A stretch of 43,029 nucleotides of DNA, taken from positions 1-43,029 of the forward strand of contig CAMDEX010000018.1 in assembly GCA_945897075.1 (NCBI GenBank), in the 5' to 3' direction. Below the pieces are notes generated by a model. That model had not been told where the DNA came from and searched no databases. It saw only the letters and a program-made list of their open reading frames with translations. Shown in pieces: positions 29,875 to 38,318 of this stretch (position 1 is the stretch's first letter; each line of letters opens with the position of its first letter). Source of the stretch: Litorilinea aerophila (GTDB lineage: Bacteria > Chloroflexota > Anaerolineae > Caldilineales > Caldilineaceae). The translations under genes were made by a program, and so were the position numbers.

Positions 29875-31065
29875 CTACGCAGGGATCATCCCATGCGGAT
29901 CGATGACGTATTTCGTCGCGGCCCCCTTGTCAAAATCCTGGTAGCCCTTTGGCCCGTTATCCAGCGAGATGACTTGCACGTTGACCGCTTTCGCAATCTG
30001 CACTTTGTCGTAGAGGATCGCCATCATCAGTTGCCGGTGATAGCGCATGACCGGGCACTGGCCGGTGACAAAATAGTGGGACTTGGCCCAGCCCAGACCG
30101 ATGCGAATGCCGAGCATCCCGATTTTGGCATTGTCATCCACGCCGCCGGGATCGCCCGTCACATAGAGACCGGGGATGCCGATGCCGCCGCCGGCCCGGG
30201 TGATACTCATGACCGTATTGAGGACGGTGGCTGGCTGTTCGTGGACGTGGGCGTGGCCGTGACCGCGCGCCTCGAAGCCCACACAGTCTACCGCGAAGTC
30301 TACCTCGCGCACACCCAGAATCGCTTCGAGTTGATCCTCAAGCGAAGCGTCGCGGCGCAGATCGATGGTGGCGCAGCCAAAGCTGGCGGCCTGGGCCAGC
30401 CGTTCGGGGATCATATCGCCGACGATTACCACAGCAGCGCCGAGCAATTGGCAGGAATGGGCGCAGGCCAGACCGACAGGACCAGCACCGGCCACGTAGA
30501 CTGTGGCACCGGGGCCGACGCCGGCCGAGACCGCGCCGTGATAGCCGGTGGGGAAGATATCCGAAAGCAGCGTCAGGTCGCGAATCTTCGCCATGGCCTG
30601 GGCCGGGTCCGGGAAGCGCAGCAGATTGAAGTCGGCGTAGGGCACCATCACATACTCGGCCTGGCCGCCGACCCAGCCGCCCATATCCACATAGCCGTAG
30701 GCCGCGCCGGGCCGGGCCGGGTTCACGTTCAGGCAGATACCGGTTTTGCCCTCTTTGCAGTTGCGGCAACGGCCACAGGCAATGTTGAAGGGTACCGACA
30801 CGATATCGCCCACGCGGATAAACTCCACATCCCGCCCGGCCTCGATCACTTCGCCGGTGATCTCGTGGCCCAAAATCAACCCTTCCGGTGCGGTCGTCCG
30901 TCCGCGCACCATATGCTGATCCGAGCCGCAGATATTGGTGGAAATAATCTTCAAAATCACGCCGTGTTCACATTTGCGCGAGCCGAGCGCCAGTTCGGGA
31001 TAGGCGATGGAGCGGACTTCGACAACGCCTGGCTTGATGTACGCAAGACCTCTGTTACTTGCCAT
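29875..31065 (-). CDS. fdhA: Glutathione-independent formaldehyde dehydrogenase (zinc MDR family)
   Basis: A 396-residue zinc-dependent dehydrogenase matching Pseudomonas putida PFDH in length and residue numbering. The catalytic zinc ligands are C46, H67 and D169, and the structural zinc ligands are C97, C100, C103 and C111. The NAD-binding loop is GAGPVG (193-198). The insertion after the Rossmann fold (GFEARGHGHAHVHEQPATVLN) is typical of this subfamily. The enzyme oxidises formaldehyde to formate with tightly bound NAD, or dismutates aldehydes. AGGAGA precedes ATG 31065; the upstream in-frame extension lacks a ribosome site. It is probably a single-gene transcript used in aldehyde detoxification. 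Confidence 0.92.
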   Translation of the reverse strand: MASNRGLAYIKPGVVEVRSIAYPELALGSRKCEHGVILKIISTNICGSDQHMVRGRTTAPEGLILGHEITGEVIEAGRDVEFIRVGDIVSVPFNIACGRCRNCKEGKTGICLNVNPARPGAAYGYVDMGGWVGGQAEYVMVPYADFNLLRFPDPAQAMAKIRDLTLLSDIFPTGYHGAVSAGVGPGATVYVAGAGPVGLACAHSCQLLGAAVVIVGDMIPERLAQAASFGCATIDLRRDASLEDQLEAILGVREVDFAVDCVGFEARGHGHAHVHEQPATVLNTVMSITRAGGGIGIPGLYVTGDPGGVDDNAKIGMLGIRIGLGWAKSHYFVTGQCPVMRYHRQLMMAILYDKVQIAKAVNVQVISLDNGPKGYQDFDKGAATKYVIDPHGMIPA

Positions 31066-31163
31066 TGGGTTTCTCCTGATAATTGTACAATAGAGTAGAC
31101 TGTAATTTGGGGCGCTTCCAATGTAACACGTTTCCACCCGGAGAACAACTCAGATTTTTGCGT

Positions 31164-31367
31164 CTACATTTCGGAGACAATCACATCTGCGCCCTTCTGC
31201 TCGGCCATGAGAATCATCACCCAGGGTAGTATGCCCAGAATATAGAACGCCCAGCCTGCCATACAAAAGGTTCGCTTGCGCCCTTCCTGCCTGCCTTCGG
31301 CCAGCGTGAAGAAGATTTTGTTGGCCAGGTAGAAGCTGCCGCCCCAGATTTGGAGGGTGAGTGTCAT
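31164..31367 (-). CDS. Small membrane protein, unknown function
   Basis: A 67-residue reading frame: MTLTLQIWGGSFYLANKIFF, then ERKR-type basic residues, then a hydrophobic helix (MAGWAFYILGILPWVMILMAE). The WGG..Y..NK.FF..AE start followed by a YLLGLPPWV-like helix resembles a family of small bacterial membrane proteins that I remember as somewhat longer, so this copy may be 3'-truncated. No ribosome site is seen. An ATG 16 bases upstream is separated by a run of eight A; with seven A it would join this frame as MKKSLMTLTLQ. It is downstream of the Fic gene on the same strand. Confidence 0.5.
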   Translation of the reverse strand: MTLTLQIWGGSFYLANKIFFTLAEGRQEGRKRTFCMAGWAFYILGILPWVMILMAEQKGADVIVSEM

Positions 31368-31413
31368 GAGGCTTTTTTTTCATTGGGAAGCTGGCCTGAA
31401 AAGAGGACGCTGA

Positions 31414-32109
31414 CTATTCGTCAAGTTCAAGCTCAAATTCGGATTTGCTTCTCACGTGACCGGCGAAGTAGTCTATCAAGCGGCCCAAATAAGTATTATA
31501 CAAGTGCTGCCCCTGCCGTTTATGACAAGCATTTAGTTTGTGTATCCAGTCCCCTTGGCTATGTAGAGTATCCCAATCCACATAGCGCCGGTGGTAATCG
31601 AGATATACACTCACCAGCAGACGACAAATTCGTCCGTTGGCATCGTAGAACGGATGGACACGAACAAACTGTTGATAAAAGATCGTGGCAGCAGAAACGG
31701 GATCGCTGGCATTTTTCACCAAATGCCGAAACACCTGACTCAGTTCACCCTCAATCTTATCTGCAGGTGTGCCAGTGAATTCCGAATGTCCTCTGCTGTA
31801 TGGACCGAAATAGACTGTCCCGCCATTGGGTTCTGCCGCTTGCCGATAACTTCCAGCATTGGAGAGAACGCCGCCGTAAAGGGTCCGATGGGACAATTTA
31901 CCCAATTCCTCGAAGAAAGAAGAAAAGTAGCCCTCGCTGGTCGAATCCAGACGTGACAACATTTCCCTGGAATCAACCCAATTATCGAGCAATGACTGAT
32001 AGCGTAGCTGAATCATTGCCTCGGCGTCTGCCAACAGATGGCTGGTAAGCTGGGCAGCAGGGAAAGCAGCCATTAACTCTGTCAGATAGCCCGATTCCTG
32101 AGAAGCCAT
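31414..32109 (-). CDS. Fic-domain protein, probable toxin
   Basis: A 231-residue Fic protein. The active-site loop is HPFYDANGRICR (152-163), fitting HxFx(D/E)(A/G)NGRxxR with catalytic H152. The upstream flap (GTVYFGPYSRGHSEF, about 97-111) would align the target. Fic enzymes transfer AMP or another phosphate-containing group to a protein hydroxyl. The canonical (S/T)xxxE(G/N) inhibitory helix was not seen inside the protein, which agrees with control by a separate partner. The start ATG 32109 lies 7 bases after the stop of the PanA-like gene, so the two are co-transcribed. A toxin role is inferred from that pairing. Confidence 0.85.
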   Translation of the reverse strand: MASQESGYLTELMAAFPAAQLTSHLLADAEAMIQLRYQSLLDNWVDSREMLSRLDSTSEGYFSSFFEELGKLSHRTLYGGVLSNAGSYRQAAEPNGGTVYFGPYSRGHSEFTGTPADKIEGELSQVFRHLVKNASDPVSAATIFYQQFVRVHPFYDANGRICRLLVSVYLDYHRRYVDWDTLHSQGDWIHKLNACHKRQGQHLYNTYLGRLIDYFAGHVRSKSEFELELDE

Positions 32110-32116
32110 TGGTTGA

Positions 32117-32758
32117 CTATTGAGGACCCATTGGATAGGCAAGATTTTGGAGCGCGTCGTTCAGAACACCAGTATCGGCCTGGGCTTGTTTGAGTTGGGT
32201 TTGGTACGCTTGAAAAGAGGAGAACTGAGAATGCCGTTCCACGTCGTCAGGTGTCATGTCCAAAACGTAGGCATACCAGGAGTTGCTTTGCACGGGGAAG
32301 TAGGGTTTGCTGGCTGAATCAAACGGATTAAAATTCTTGGCAAAGGACTGCTGAGAATAAAAGTCCAAAATGTTGTCGTGGCTGATCACATCGTTTGGGG
32401 GTGTGTTCTGCCACGGCAATTCCTTGTGCGTCATTGCGCTCAAAGATATGGCCGAAAATGGCATGTATGCCGAAACAATGAAGTCGATCAATTCTTCTTC
32501 CGGAACACCCAAATTTATATGTACAGCACTGGGTTGCACAATAATCGGGCTTCGTTCAAACGACTTGTACTTGTCATAGATAGCAAGATTTACAGGCCCG
32601 TGTTTCCACTTCCGAAACTCTCCCTCATATAACTCTACCCCGGCTACAATACCCCACACTTTCACGTAATAGAGCAATTTTTGCATCTTGAGAGGGGTTA
32701 TTTTGCTGTCGGAATACTGTTCCAAAATGTAGTGTGGAAGTTCATATGTCCCTAACAC
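32117..32758 (-). CDS. Panacea/SocA-like (DUF4065) probable antitoxin
   Basis: A 213-residue protein whose N-terminus has the DUF4065/SocA/Panacea pattern: ITPLKMQKLLYYVKVWGI, then LYEGEFRKWKHGPVNLAIYDKYKSF. Proteins with this domain serve as antitoxins for many unrelated toxins and, in SocA, as proteolytic adaptors. The translation start is a GTG at 32758 with AGGGGG about 6 bases before it. A perfect palindrome covers the start (separate entry). The Fic gene follows after 7 bases, so this is most likely its antitoxin. The C-terminal half (about 115-213) is not recognisable and may contact the toxin. Confidence 0.8.
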   Translation of the reverse strand: MLGTYELPHYILEQYSDSKITPLKMQKLLYYVKVWGIVAGVELYEGEFRKWKHGPVNLAIYDKYKSFERSPIIVQPSAVHINLGVPEEELIDFIVSAYMPFSAISLSAMTHKELPWQNTPPNDVISHDNILDFYSQQSFAKNFNPFDSASKPYFPVQSNSWYAYVLDMTPDDVERHSQFSSFQAYQTQLKQAQADTGVLNDALQNLAYPMGPQ

Positions 32759-32764
32759 GTGTTA
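32753..32764. promoter_or_regulatory. 12-bp palindrome over the PanA-like start codon
   Basis: TAACACGTGTTA is a perfect palindrome and contains the GTG start of the antitoxin gene. Its position suits an autoregulatory operator, as in many toxin-antitoxin pairs. No DNA-binding domain was recognised in the PanA-like protein, so this is tentative. Confidence 0.4.
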
Positions 32765-32958
32765 CCCCCTATTTGCATATTCCACTTTAGTCAAGTTGGC
32801 ATCTCCTGCAATATCTGTAATTTTACCACATCTTGTCAATGTACAGGCGAACGTACGAACGCTCTGCGCGAACGCTCTGTCAGTGATAGGCTCAGTCTCG
32901 ATCACCTTTGGCATCCTCCCCCTTTGACTACACCGGTTTAGAAAAGAATCCCCCATTC

Positions 32959-32987
32959 TTGCCTAAACGCCCCATATCCGCTACAAT
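32959..32987 (+). promoter_or_regulatory. Sigma-70-type promoter for the ABC exporter operon
   Basis: TTGCCT (32959-32964) and TACAAT (32982-32987) are spaced by exactly 17 bases. Transcription would begin near 32994, only a few bases before the ATG at 32998, or about 97 bases before the alternative ATG at 33091. Confidence 0.5.
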
Positions 32988-32997
32988 CAGGAGAGTG

Positions 32998-34851
32998 ATG
33001 ACCGCAGACGGCGAACCGCAGCCACAACGCTTTTTAGCGCGAGCCGTCGCCTGCCGTCCTATTCGTCCCTTCCACAGCAAAGGCCGCCTGATGCAAAAAA
33101 GCGGAATACAGATTCTCTTTCCTTACATGCGCCCCTACTACCGGGCGCTCGCCATCGGCACTGTCTACGCGCTGGTGGGCGCGGGGGCCAGCGCCTTTAG
33201 CCCCACCTGGCTGGGCTGGGCTGTGGACGCGCTCAACCAGGGCGCGCCCCCACGCACCCTGGCCTGGTACGCCATCGGTCTGATGCTGCTGGCCGGGACG
33301 CTGGCGCTGTTCCGCTATCTGCTGCGTATGCTGACGGGCAACATCGCGGCCGGCGTCAGCTACCGCATGAGCCAGGAACTGTTCCACCGCCTGCTGCTCT
33401 TTGACCGGGAGACGCGCCAACGCTATGGCACGGGCGATCTGCTCTCGCGCAGCACCAGTGACTTCATCTACGTCTGGCGCTTCTACAGCGCGGGCTTCCA
33501 GATGTTTATGCACTCCTTTTTTCTGCTCCTCATCGGCGCGACGCTGATGGGCCGCACCAGCCCCCAGTTGGCGTTGATGGTGGTGGGGATGCTCACCCTC
33601 AGCATCGCGGTACAGGTGCGTCTGGGCGGGGTGCTGGAACACTCGTTCATCCGCGTGCAACAGGAGATCGCCAAACTGGCTGCCTTTGCCCAGGAGCATC
33701 TGAACGCAGCCCGTATGTTGACGGCCTATGTCCAGGGCGACGCGGTGGCGCGCGCTTTTCGCGCGGCCAACGAGGGTTACGTCAATCAAAATTTGCGCTT
33801 CGTCCTGCAGAGCGGCGCGATTTCGCCCCTGCCCAGTCTGGTGGTGCGCATTGCGGCCACGATTGTCGTCTTTGTGGGTGGGATGCTGATCATCGGCGGC
33901 GACCTGACCATCGGCCAATACGTCCAGTTTATCGTCTATCTGGGGCTGCTCAACAGCGGTGCGCAGCAGATCACCGACGCCTACGAACGTTTGCAGCAGG
34001 GCAGCGCGGCTGCTGTGCGCATCGGTGAGGTGTTGGAGCGCTGGCCCAAAGTGGCGGACCCAGAGGAGGCAGCCGACGTGACGCTGGAAGGCCACATCCG
34101 CCTGGAGGATGTGGGCGTCTGGGCGGAGGATCAGGCGCGCTGGGCCTTGCGCCACATCGCCCTGGACATCCCGGTCGGCACGACGCTGGGCATCATCGGA
34201 CCCACCGGTTCGGGCAAGAGTATGCTGATCGGTCTGTTGGGGCGCATCTATGACCCCACGGAAGGGCGCATCACGATTGACGGCCACAACCTGCGCGCTA
34301 TCAAACTGGCAACCCTGCGCAGTGCGGTTGTCTACGTGCCCCAGGAATCGCTGCTCTTCAGTATGCCCCTGCGCAACAACATCGCCCTGGGCATCCCCTA
34401 CGTGCCCGACCCGCGCATCTTCCGGGCGATGGAACAGGCGCGCCTCTCCAACGATCTGCGCCAGTTGCCCCACGGACTGGACAGTATTGTGGGCGAACGG
34501 GGCGCGACTCTCTCTGGCGGGCAACGCCAGCGCACGGCCATCGCCCGCGCGCTGGTGCGCGATCCGAAGGTGTTGCTGCTGGACGACGCCTTGGCCAGCG
34601 TGGATATGCGTACTGCGGCCGAGATTCTGGGCGAATTGCGCCAGCAGACCGCAGGCAAACGCACCCGCATTATTGTGACCCAGCGCATCGCCACGGTGGT
34701 GGACGCCGACCAGATTATTGTGCTGGAACACGGCCAGATTGTGGAACGGGGCAACCACGCAAGTCTGCTTGCTCACAACGGTTTCTACGCCGAAATGTAC
34801 TACCGGGAAGTGCAACAGGCACAAGAGGAGTTGGCGCATGGCGCAGTCTGA
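32998..34851 (+). CDS. ABC exporter subunit A (TM + NBD, degenerate ATP site)
   Basis: A 617-residue half-transporter: six transmembrane helices (about 45-320) and a C-terminal ABC domain. Walker A is GPTGSGKS (401-408) and the signature is a perfect LSGGQ (505-509). Walker B is LLLDD, where the catalytic Glu is replaced by Asp530, and the switch His is replaced by Gln562 (VTQRIATV). These changes are those of the degenerate half of heterodimeric exporters such as TM287/288 and BmrCD. Start: AGGAGAG lies just before ATG 32998; ATG 33091 (MQKSGIQILFPYM) would give the usual short N-terminus and cannot be excluded. It overlaps the partner gene by 14 bases. Confidence 0.92.
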   Translation: MTADGEPQPQRFLARAVACRPIRPFHSKGRLMQKSGIQILFPYMRPYYRALAIGTVYALVGAGASAFSPTWLGWAVDALNQGAPPRTLAWYAIGLMLLAGTLALFRYLLRMLTGNIAAGVSYRMSQELFHRLLLFDRETRQRYGTGDLLSRSTSDFIYVWRFYSAGFQMFMHSFFLLLIGATLMGRTSPQLALMVVGMLTLSIAVQVRLGGVLEHSFIRVQQEIAKLAAFAQEHLNAARMLTAYVQGDAVARAFRAANEGYVNQNLRFVLQSGAISPLPSLVVRIAATIVVFVGGMLIIGGDLTIGQYVQFIVYLGLLNSGAQQITDAYERLQQGSAAAVRIGEVLERWPKVADPEEAADVTLEGHIRLEDVGVWAEDQARWALRHIALDIPVGTTLGIIGPTGSGKSMLIGLLGRIYDPTEGRITIDGHNLRAIKLATLRSAVVYVPQESLLFSMPLRNNIALGIPYVPDPRIFRAMEQARLSNDLRQLPHGLDSIVGERGATLSGGQRQRTAIARALVRDPKVLLLDDALASVDMRTAAEILGELRQQTAGKRTRIIVTQRIATVVDADQIIVLEHGQIVERGNHASLLAHNGFYAEMYYREVQQAQEELAHGAV

Positions 34852-36661
34852 ACCAAAACAGAGTACACAAACCACGCAGACCGAAGTCAAACTCTCCGCA
34901 GTCGCCAGCCAGGACTCGGCCCTCTTTCAACTGCTGGCCTCCTCGCTGGCCCCCTACAAAGGCTGGCTCTTTGCGGCGCTGGTGCTGATGGTCGCTGTCT
35001 CCGGGCTGAATGCTGTGCCGCCTTACCTGCTGCAACAGGCGATTGACGGCCCGATCGCGCGCGGCGAAATCGACGCGCTCTGGCGCATCACCGCCATCTA
35101 CGGCGCAACGGCCATCGGCATCTTTCTGCTCACCTTTGCCTTCACCTACTTTCTACAACAGGCGGGGCAGCGCGCCCTGGCCGACCTGCGCACACGGCTC
35201 TTCAGCCATATCCTGGGCCAGGATCACGCCTTTCTCACCAACACACCGACCGGCGAGCTGGTGGCCCGGCTGACCAACGACATTGACCAGCTCAACGCGG
35301 TTCTCTCGCGCAGTATCGTGATTGTGTTGGTGGAGGGGGTGACGCTGGTTGTGATTGTGACGGTGATGGTGGCGGTGAACTGGCGGCTGGCGCTGCTCTC
35401 GCTGGCTGTGCTGCCGGTGGTGGCGCTCGTCACCCGCTACTTCCGGGCGCGCATCCGTCTCTCCTCCAGCGGCGAACGTTCGGCCCAGGCCCGCATCAGC
35501 GCCTTTCTCAACGAGCAGGTACACGGTATGACCGTCGTGCAGTTGTTCAACCGGGAGGAGGAGAGCGAGCAGGAGTTTGATGGCTACAACAAAAGCTACC
35601 GCGAGGCGCTGATTGATCTGCGCTGGCACAGCGCGCTCTTTCTGTCGGTGCAGGAGATTCTCTCGGCGGTCGGGCTGGGGCTGATTCTCTACGGGGGTGG
35701 GCAGGGGGTGCTGGCTGGCTGGGCCACGCTGGGCACGCTGGTGGCCTTTGTCCAATACACCGAGCGCGCCTTCCAGCCTGTGCTGCGTCTCTCGCAGGAG
35801 TACAATACTGTGCAGATTGCGCTGGGCGCGGCCGAACGGATTTTTGCGCTGCTCAACACCGAACCGACTGTGCAGGAGCCGGCTGAGCCGCTGCCCCTGG
35901 CGCAGGTCAAGGGCAGTATTGCGTTTGAGGACGTCCATTTTTGGTATCTGCCCGATGAGCCGGTGCTGCGCGGTGTCTCGTTGCAGATTCCCGCCGGGCA
36001 GAATGTGGCCGTCGTCGGGCCGACGGGCGCCGGCAAGTCCAGTCTGGTCAGCCTGCTGGCCCGCCAGTATGACCCGCGCCAGGGCGTTGTCCGGCTGGAT
36101 GGCGTGGACATCCGCCGCTTCCCCCTGCGTGATCTGCGTCGGTCTGTGGCTGTGGTGCCCCAGGACCCGGTCTGTCTGGCCGGGAGCATCGCCTTCAACA
36201 TCCGCCTCTATCGGGAGGATTTGAGCGATGAGGAGGTGCGTCGGGCCGCCGAGTTCAGCAATGCGGCCAAATTTATCGAAGAATTGCCGGGCGGCTACGA
36301 CTATCCGGTGTTGCCCAACGGCGAGAATCTATCGCAAGGGCAGCGGCAGTTGCTGGCGTTGGCGCGCGCCCTGGCCCTCAACCCGGAAGGCGTGCTGATT
36401 CTGGACGAGGCGACGAGCAGTATAGACACAGCCACCGAGGCGCTGATCCAGGAGGCGCTGGAGCGGGTCTTGCGTACGCGCACCAGTCTGGTCATCGCGC
36501 ACCGGCTGAGTACCATCCGCAACGCTGACCGCATTCTGGTGATGGAGCGCGGGCGGATTGTGGAGGATGGCAGCCATCTGGAACTGCTGGGTCGGGACGG
36601 TCACTACGCCCGTCTGCACGGGCATCAATTGATGGGGGCGGGGGAGGTGAAGGCTATTTGA
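34838..36661 (+). CDS. ABC exporter subunit B (TM + NBD, canonical ATP site)
   Basis: A 607-residue half-transporter with six transmembrane helices (about 40-320) and an ABC domain. Walker A is GPTGAGKS (394-401). Walker B ILDEATSSID has the catalytic Glu524, and the switch His555 is in VIAHRLST. The signature is LSQGQ (498-502) instead of LSGGQ. In the heterodimer this altered signature faces the degenerate Walker site of subunit A, while its own normal site faces subunit A's normal LSGGQ. This leaves one hydrolytic and one regulatory site. AGAGGAG precedes the ATG inside the end of subunit A. The pair exports drugs, lipids or peptides; the cargo cannot be told. Its stop overlaps the convergent HNH gene by 8 bases. 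Confidence 0.94.
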   Translation: MAQSEPKQSTQTTQTEVKLSAVASQDSALFQLLASSLAPYKGWLFAALVLMVAVSGLNAVPPYLLQQAIDGPIARGEIDALWRITAIYGATAIGIFLLTFAFTYFLQQAGQRALADLRTRLFSHILGQDHAFLTNTPTGELVARLTNDIDQLNAVLSRSIVIVLVEGVTLVVIVTVMVAVNWRLALLSLAVLPVVALVTRYFRARIRLSSSGERSAQARISAFLNEQVHGMTVVQLFNREEESEQEFDGYNKSYREALIDLRWHSALFLSVQEILSAVGLGLILYGGGQGVLAGWATLGTLVAFVQYTERAFQPVLRLSQEYNTVQIALGAAERIFALLNTEPTVQEPAEPLPLAQVKGSIAFEDVHFWYLPDEPVLRGVSLQIPAGQNVAVVGPTGAGKSSLVSLLARQYDPRQGVVRLDGVDIRRFPLRDLRRSVAVVPQDPVCLAGSIAFNIRLYREDLSDEEVRRAAEFSNAAKFIEELPGGYDYPVLPNGENLSQGQRQLLALARALALNPEGVLILDEATSSIDTATEALIQEALERVLRTRTSLVIAHRLSTIRNADRILVMERGRIVEDGSHLELLGRDGHYARLHGHQLMGAGEVKAI

Positions 36662-37064
36662 ACAGACCGGTTTCAATCAGCCATTGGCGTTGGGCCAAGC
36701 GATCCGGAGCATTCAAACGAAGCAAGCGAACGGTTACGCGTCCTTCTGGGGTGAGGGGTCTAATTTCAGCACCAATAAGGCGGAAATGCCGCTCCCAGAC
36801 CTGTAGGCGGGGGTGAAACAGCGCTGTTAGCCGACCGGTCAACGGGTCAAAAGAACCCACATTGGGGCCTTTGTAACGATTGCACCAAAAACAGGCATGC
36901 GCAAGATTTTCGGCATCTGTTGTGCCGTCGTGCTGAAGGGGAACGATGTGATCTGGTTCATGGCGATGCAACGCGACAGCTTGGGGCAGCAAGCAGTATT
37001 CGCACCGATAACCGGCGCGTTCCGCTACCAGGCGGCGTAACTCAACTGAAAGCGACTCTGCCAT
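36654..37064 (-). CDS. HNH endonuclease
   Basis: A 136-residue HNH protein. Zinc-holding cysteines are CEYC (C21, C24) and C58/C61 (ACFWC). The HNH core reads HEPDHIVPLQHDGTTDAENL, with the DH pair at 38-39, N53 and N62. It could be a DNA nuclease of an accessory or defence system. The start ATG overlaps the stop of the preceding small gene by one base (TAATG), so the two are coupled. I have seen this same pairing (helper of about 115 residues, then HNH) in cyanobacteria and Chloroflexota; no function is known to me. Confidence 0.88.
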   Translation of the reverse strand: MAESLSVELRRLVAERAGYRCEYCLLPQAVALHRHEPDHIVPLQHDGTTDAENLAHACFWCNRYKGPNVGSFDPLTGRLTALFHPRLQVWERHFRLIGAEIRPLTPEGRVTVRLLRLNAPDRLAQRQWLIETGLFK

Positions 37065-37414
37065 TAGAATACCTGTCTTGTTTGGTCGGCAACTTGTGCC
37101 TTAAATAGTATTACTATATGCTCCAGCCGTTCTAATTCGGTCAGTTCGGCTTGCTCCGCCTCACTCAGCAGACCCGCACTGTTGAGCGCAAACAGTCTTT
37201 GCAACCGTTCTTGTGAACGATCCGACGCATGATAGGTCATCACTTCAGCCGGCGTAGGATTCCCCAACAGAAACTCAATAATCTCCGCAGAAGTTTGCGC
37301 GGCTGGCGTCTTCAAGCGGGCCAGACCCAATTCCAGGACAATTGGCAGCCAGCGACGCACCGGCAGAATTTGTTCCGCCAACTGATCGGGGAGTTGCATC
37401 ATTACTTGAACCAT
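37064..37414 (-). CDS. Helper protein of the HNH gene, unknown function
   Basis: A 116-residue helical protein: MVQVMMQLPDQLAEQILPVRRWLPIVLELGL, then TSAEIIEFLLGNPTPAEVMTYHASDRSQERLQRLFALNSAGLLSEAEQAELTELERLEHIVILFKAQ. The first 15 residues resemble the beta-strand start of ribbon-helix-helix antitoxins, and the C-terminal half is a predicted helical hairpin rich in Leu and Glu. It is translationally coupled to the HNH endonuclease. The arrangement is antitoxin-like (small gene first, nuclease second), but that role is inference. Confidence 0.75.
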   Translation of the reverse strand: MVQVMMQLPDQLAEQILPVRRWLPIVLELGLARLKTPAAQTSAEIIEFLLGNPTPAEVMTYHASDRSQERLQRLFALNSAGLLSEAEQAELTELERLEHIVILFKAQVADQTRQVF

Positions 37415-37514
37415 TGAGTACCTGCCTCGGCTATTCGCAATCTGGCACGACTGACTATTTTCGACTCTTACTGAATTATATCACAATCTGCTGCCAGCAG
37501 CCGTACCAGTCTGG

Positions 37515-38318
37515 TCAGCGCAGCGGGCGCAGCAGCCCTGCCATCCATTTGCGCTCTTTGCCCGTCAGCGGCGGAGGAGGCAGCGGCTTGCCGTAATCAA
37601 TCTGCGCGTCATAGCCACCGCGTTCGTAGACAGTGGCGACCACAGCGCCCAGGTTGAGCGGAACATCGCGGTCGGGTGGCAGCAGAGGCACGGGCAGAAC
37701 GGGCAGGCGCTCATCCAGCGCCAGCGGCCAGACCTCCACCGTCGGGCGGCGGTTGGCGCGGCTGAGGATGACATAGTAGGGCGCGGAGGGGATCGGTTCG
37801 GCCAATGCTGGGCGGGTTCCAGCGCGCAGCAGGTCAATCTCCATGAGGTGGGCGCTGGAGTTCATAATCTCGCGCCGCTTGCGCCGGTATTCGAAATAGG
37901 CGTCATGGCTAGGCTGCTTGTTGACCGGCGAAAGAATTTCGATGGCGGTGACCAGCACCTCATTGTCCGAGCGGCGAATCTCTACGCTGAACAATTCCAG
38001 CGGCACGTCGTGCAGGGCCAGGCTTTCCACCGGCGCAGGGGTGATGGCCTCCAAGACGGCCAGGCCGCCGCTGCCAGCGCCAAACGTGGGCAGGTCGCTA
38101 TGCCGCCACACACCGATGTCCGGGCGAATCGTCTGCACGCGCGCAGATGCAATTTCGATCACTTCGTATGTCGTATGGGGAATCAGACGCGCAAAATAGG
38201 CCGGACGGATCTGTTGATTGAGGCGGGCGCGCATTTCATCGGCCAGGCTGTTGTGGAAATCCGGCCAGATTTTGCTCTGTTCAATATACGGATCCATGCC
38301 CGGAAATGGTGACGGCAT
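37515..38318 (-). CDS. DUF4058 family protein
   Basis: A 267-residue protein beginning MPSPFPGMDPYIEQSKIWPDFHNSLADEMRARLN, the hallmark start of DUF4058. Further family features are VEIRRSDNEVLVTAIEILSPVNK and RRKRREIMNSSAHLMEIDLLR in the middle, and a final YDAQIDYGKPLPPPPL. The EILSPVNK...R..Y..KR...S..H..EIDLLR pattern recalls the Uma2/PD-(D/E)xK nuclease core (acidic residues, then a lysine), but activity is unproven. These proteins are very abundant in cyanobacteria and Chloroflexota. The ATG at 38318 has GGGGGATGAGG upstream. It is divergent from the higA locus. Confidence 0.88.
   Translation of the reverse strand: MPSPFPGMDPYIEQSKIWPDFHNSLADEMRARLNQQIRPAYFARLIPHTTYEVIEIASARVQTIRPDIGVWRHSDLPTFGAGSGGLAVLEAITPAPVESLALHDVPLELFSVEIRRSDNEVLVTAIEILSPVNKQPSHDAYFEYRRKRREIMNSSAHLMEIDLLRAGTRPALAEPIPSAPYYVILSRANRRPTVEVWPLALDERLPVLPVPLLPPDRDVPLNLGAVVATVYERGGYDAQIDYGKPLPPPPLTGKERKWMAGLLRPLR

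Noticed and set aside
32762..32914. A short minus-strand frame (MPKVIETEPITDRAF...) upstream of the PanA-like gene
   Set aside because: It has no ribosome site or recognisable motif and occupies the divergent promoter region; it may be chance.
33034..34890. A 618-codon minus-strand frame opposite the first ABC gene
   Set aside because: It is antisense to a textbook ABC exporter and rich in His/Gln from reversed codons.
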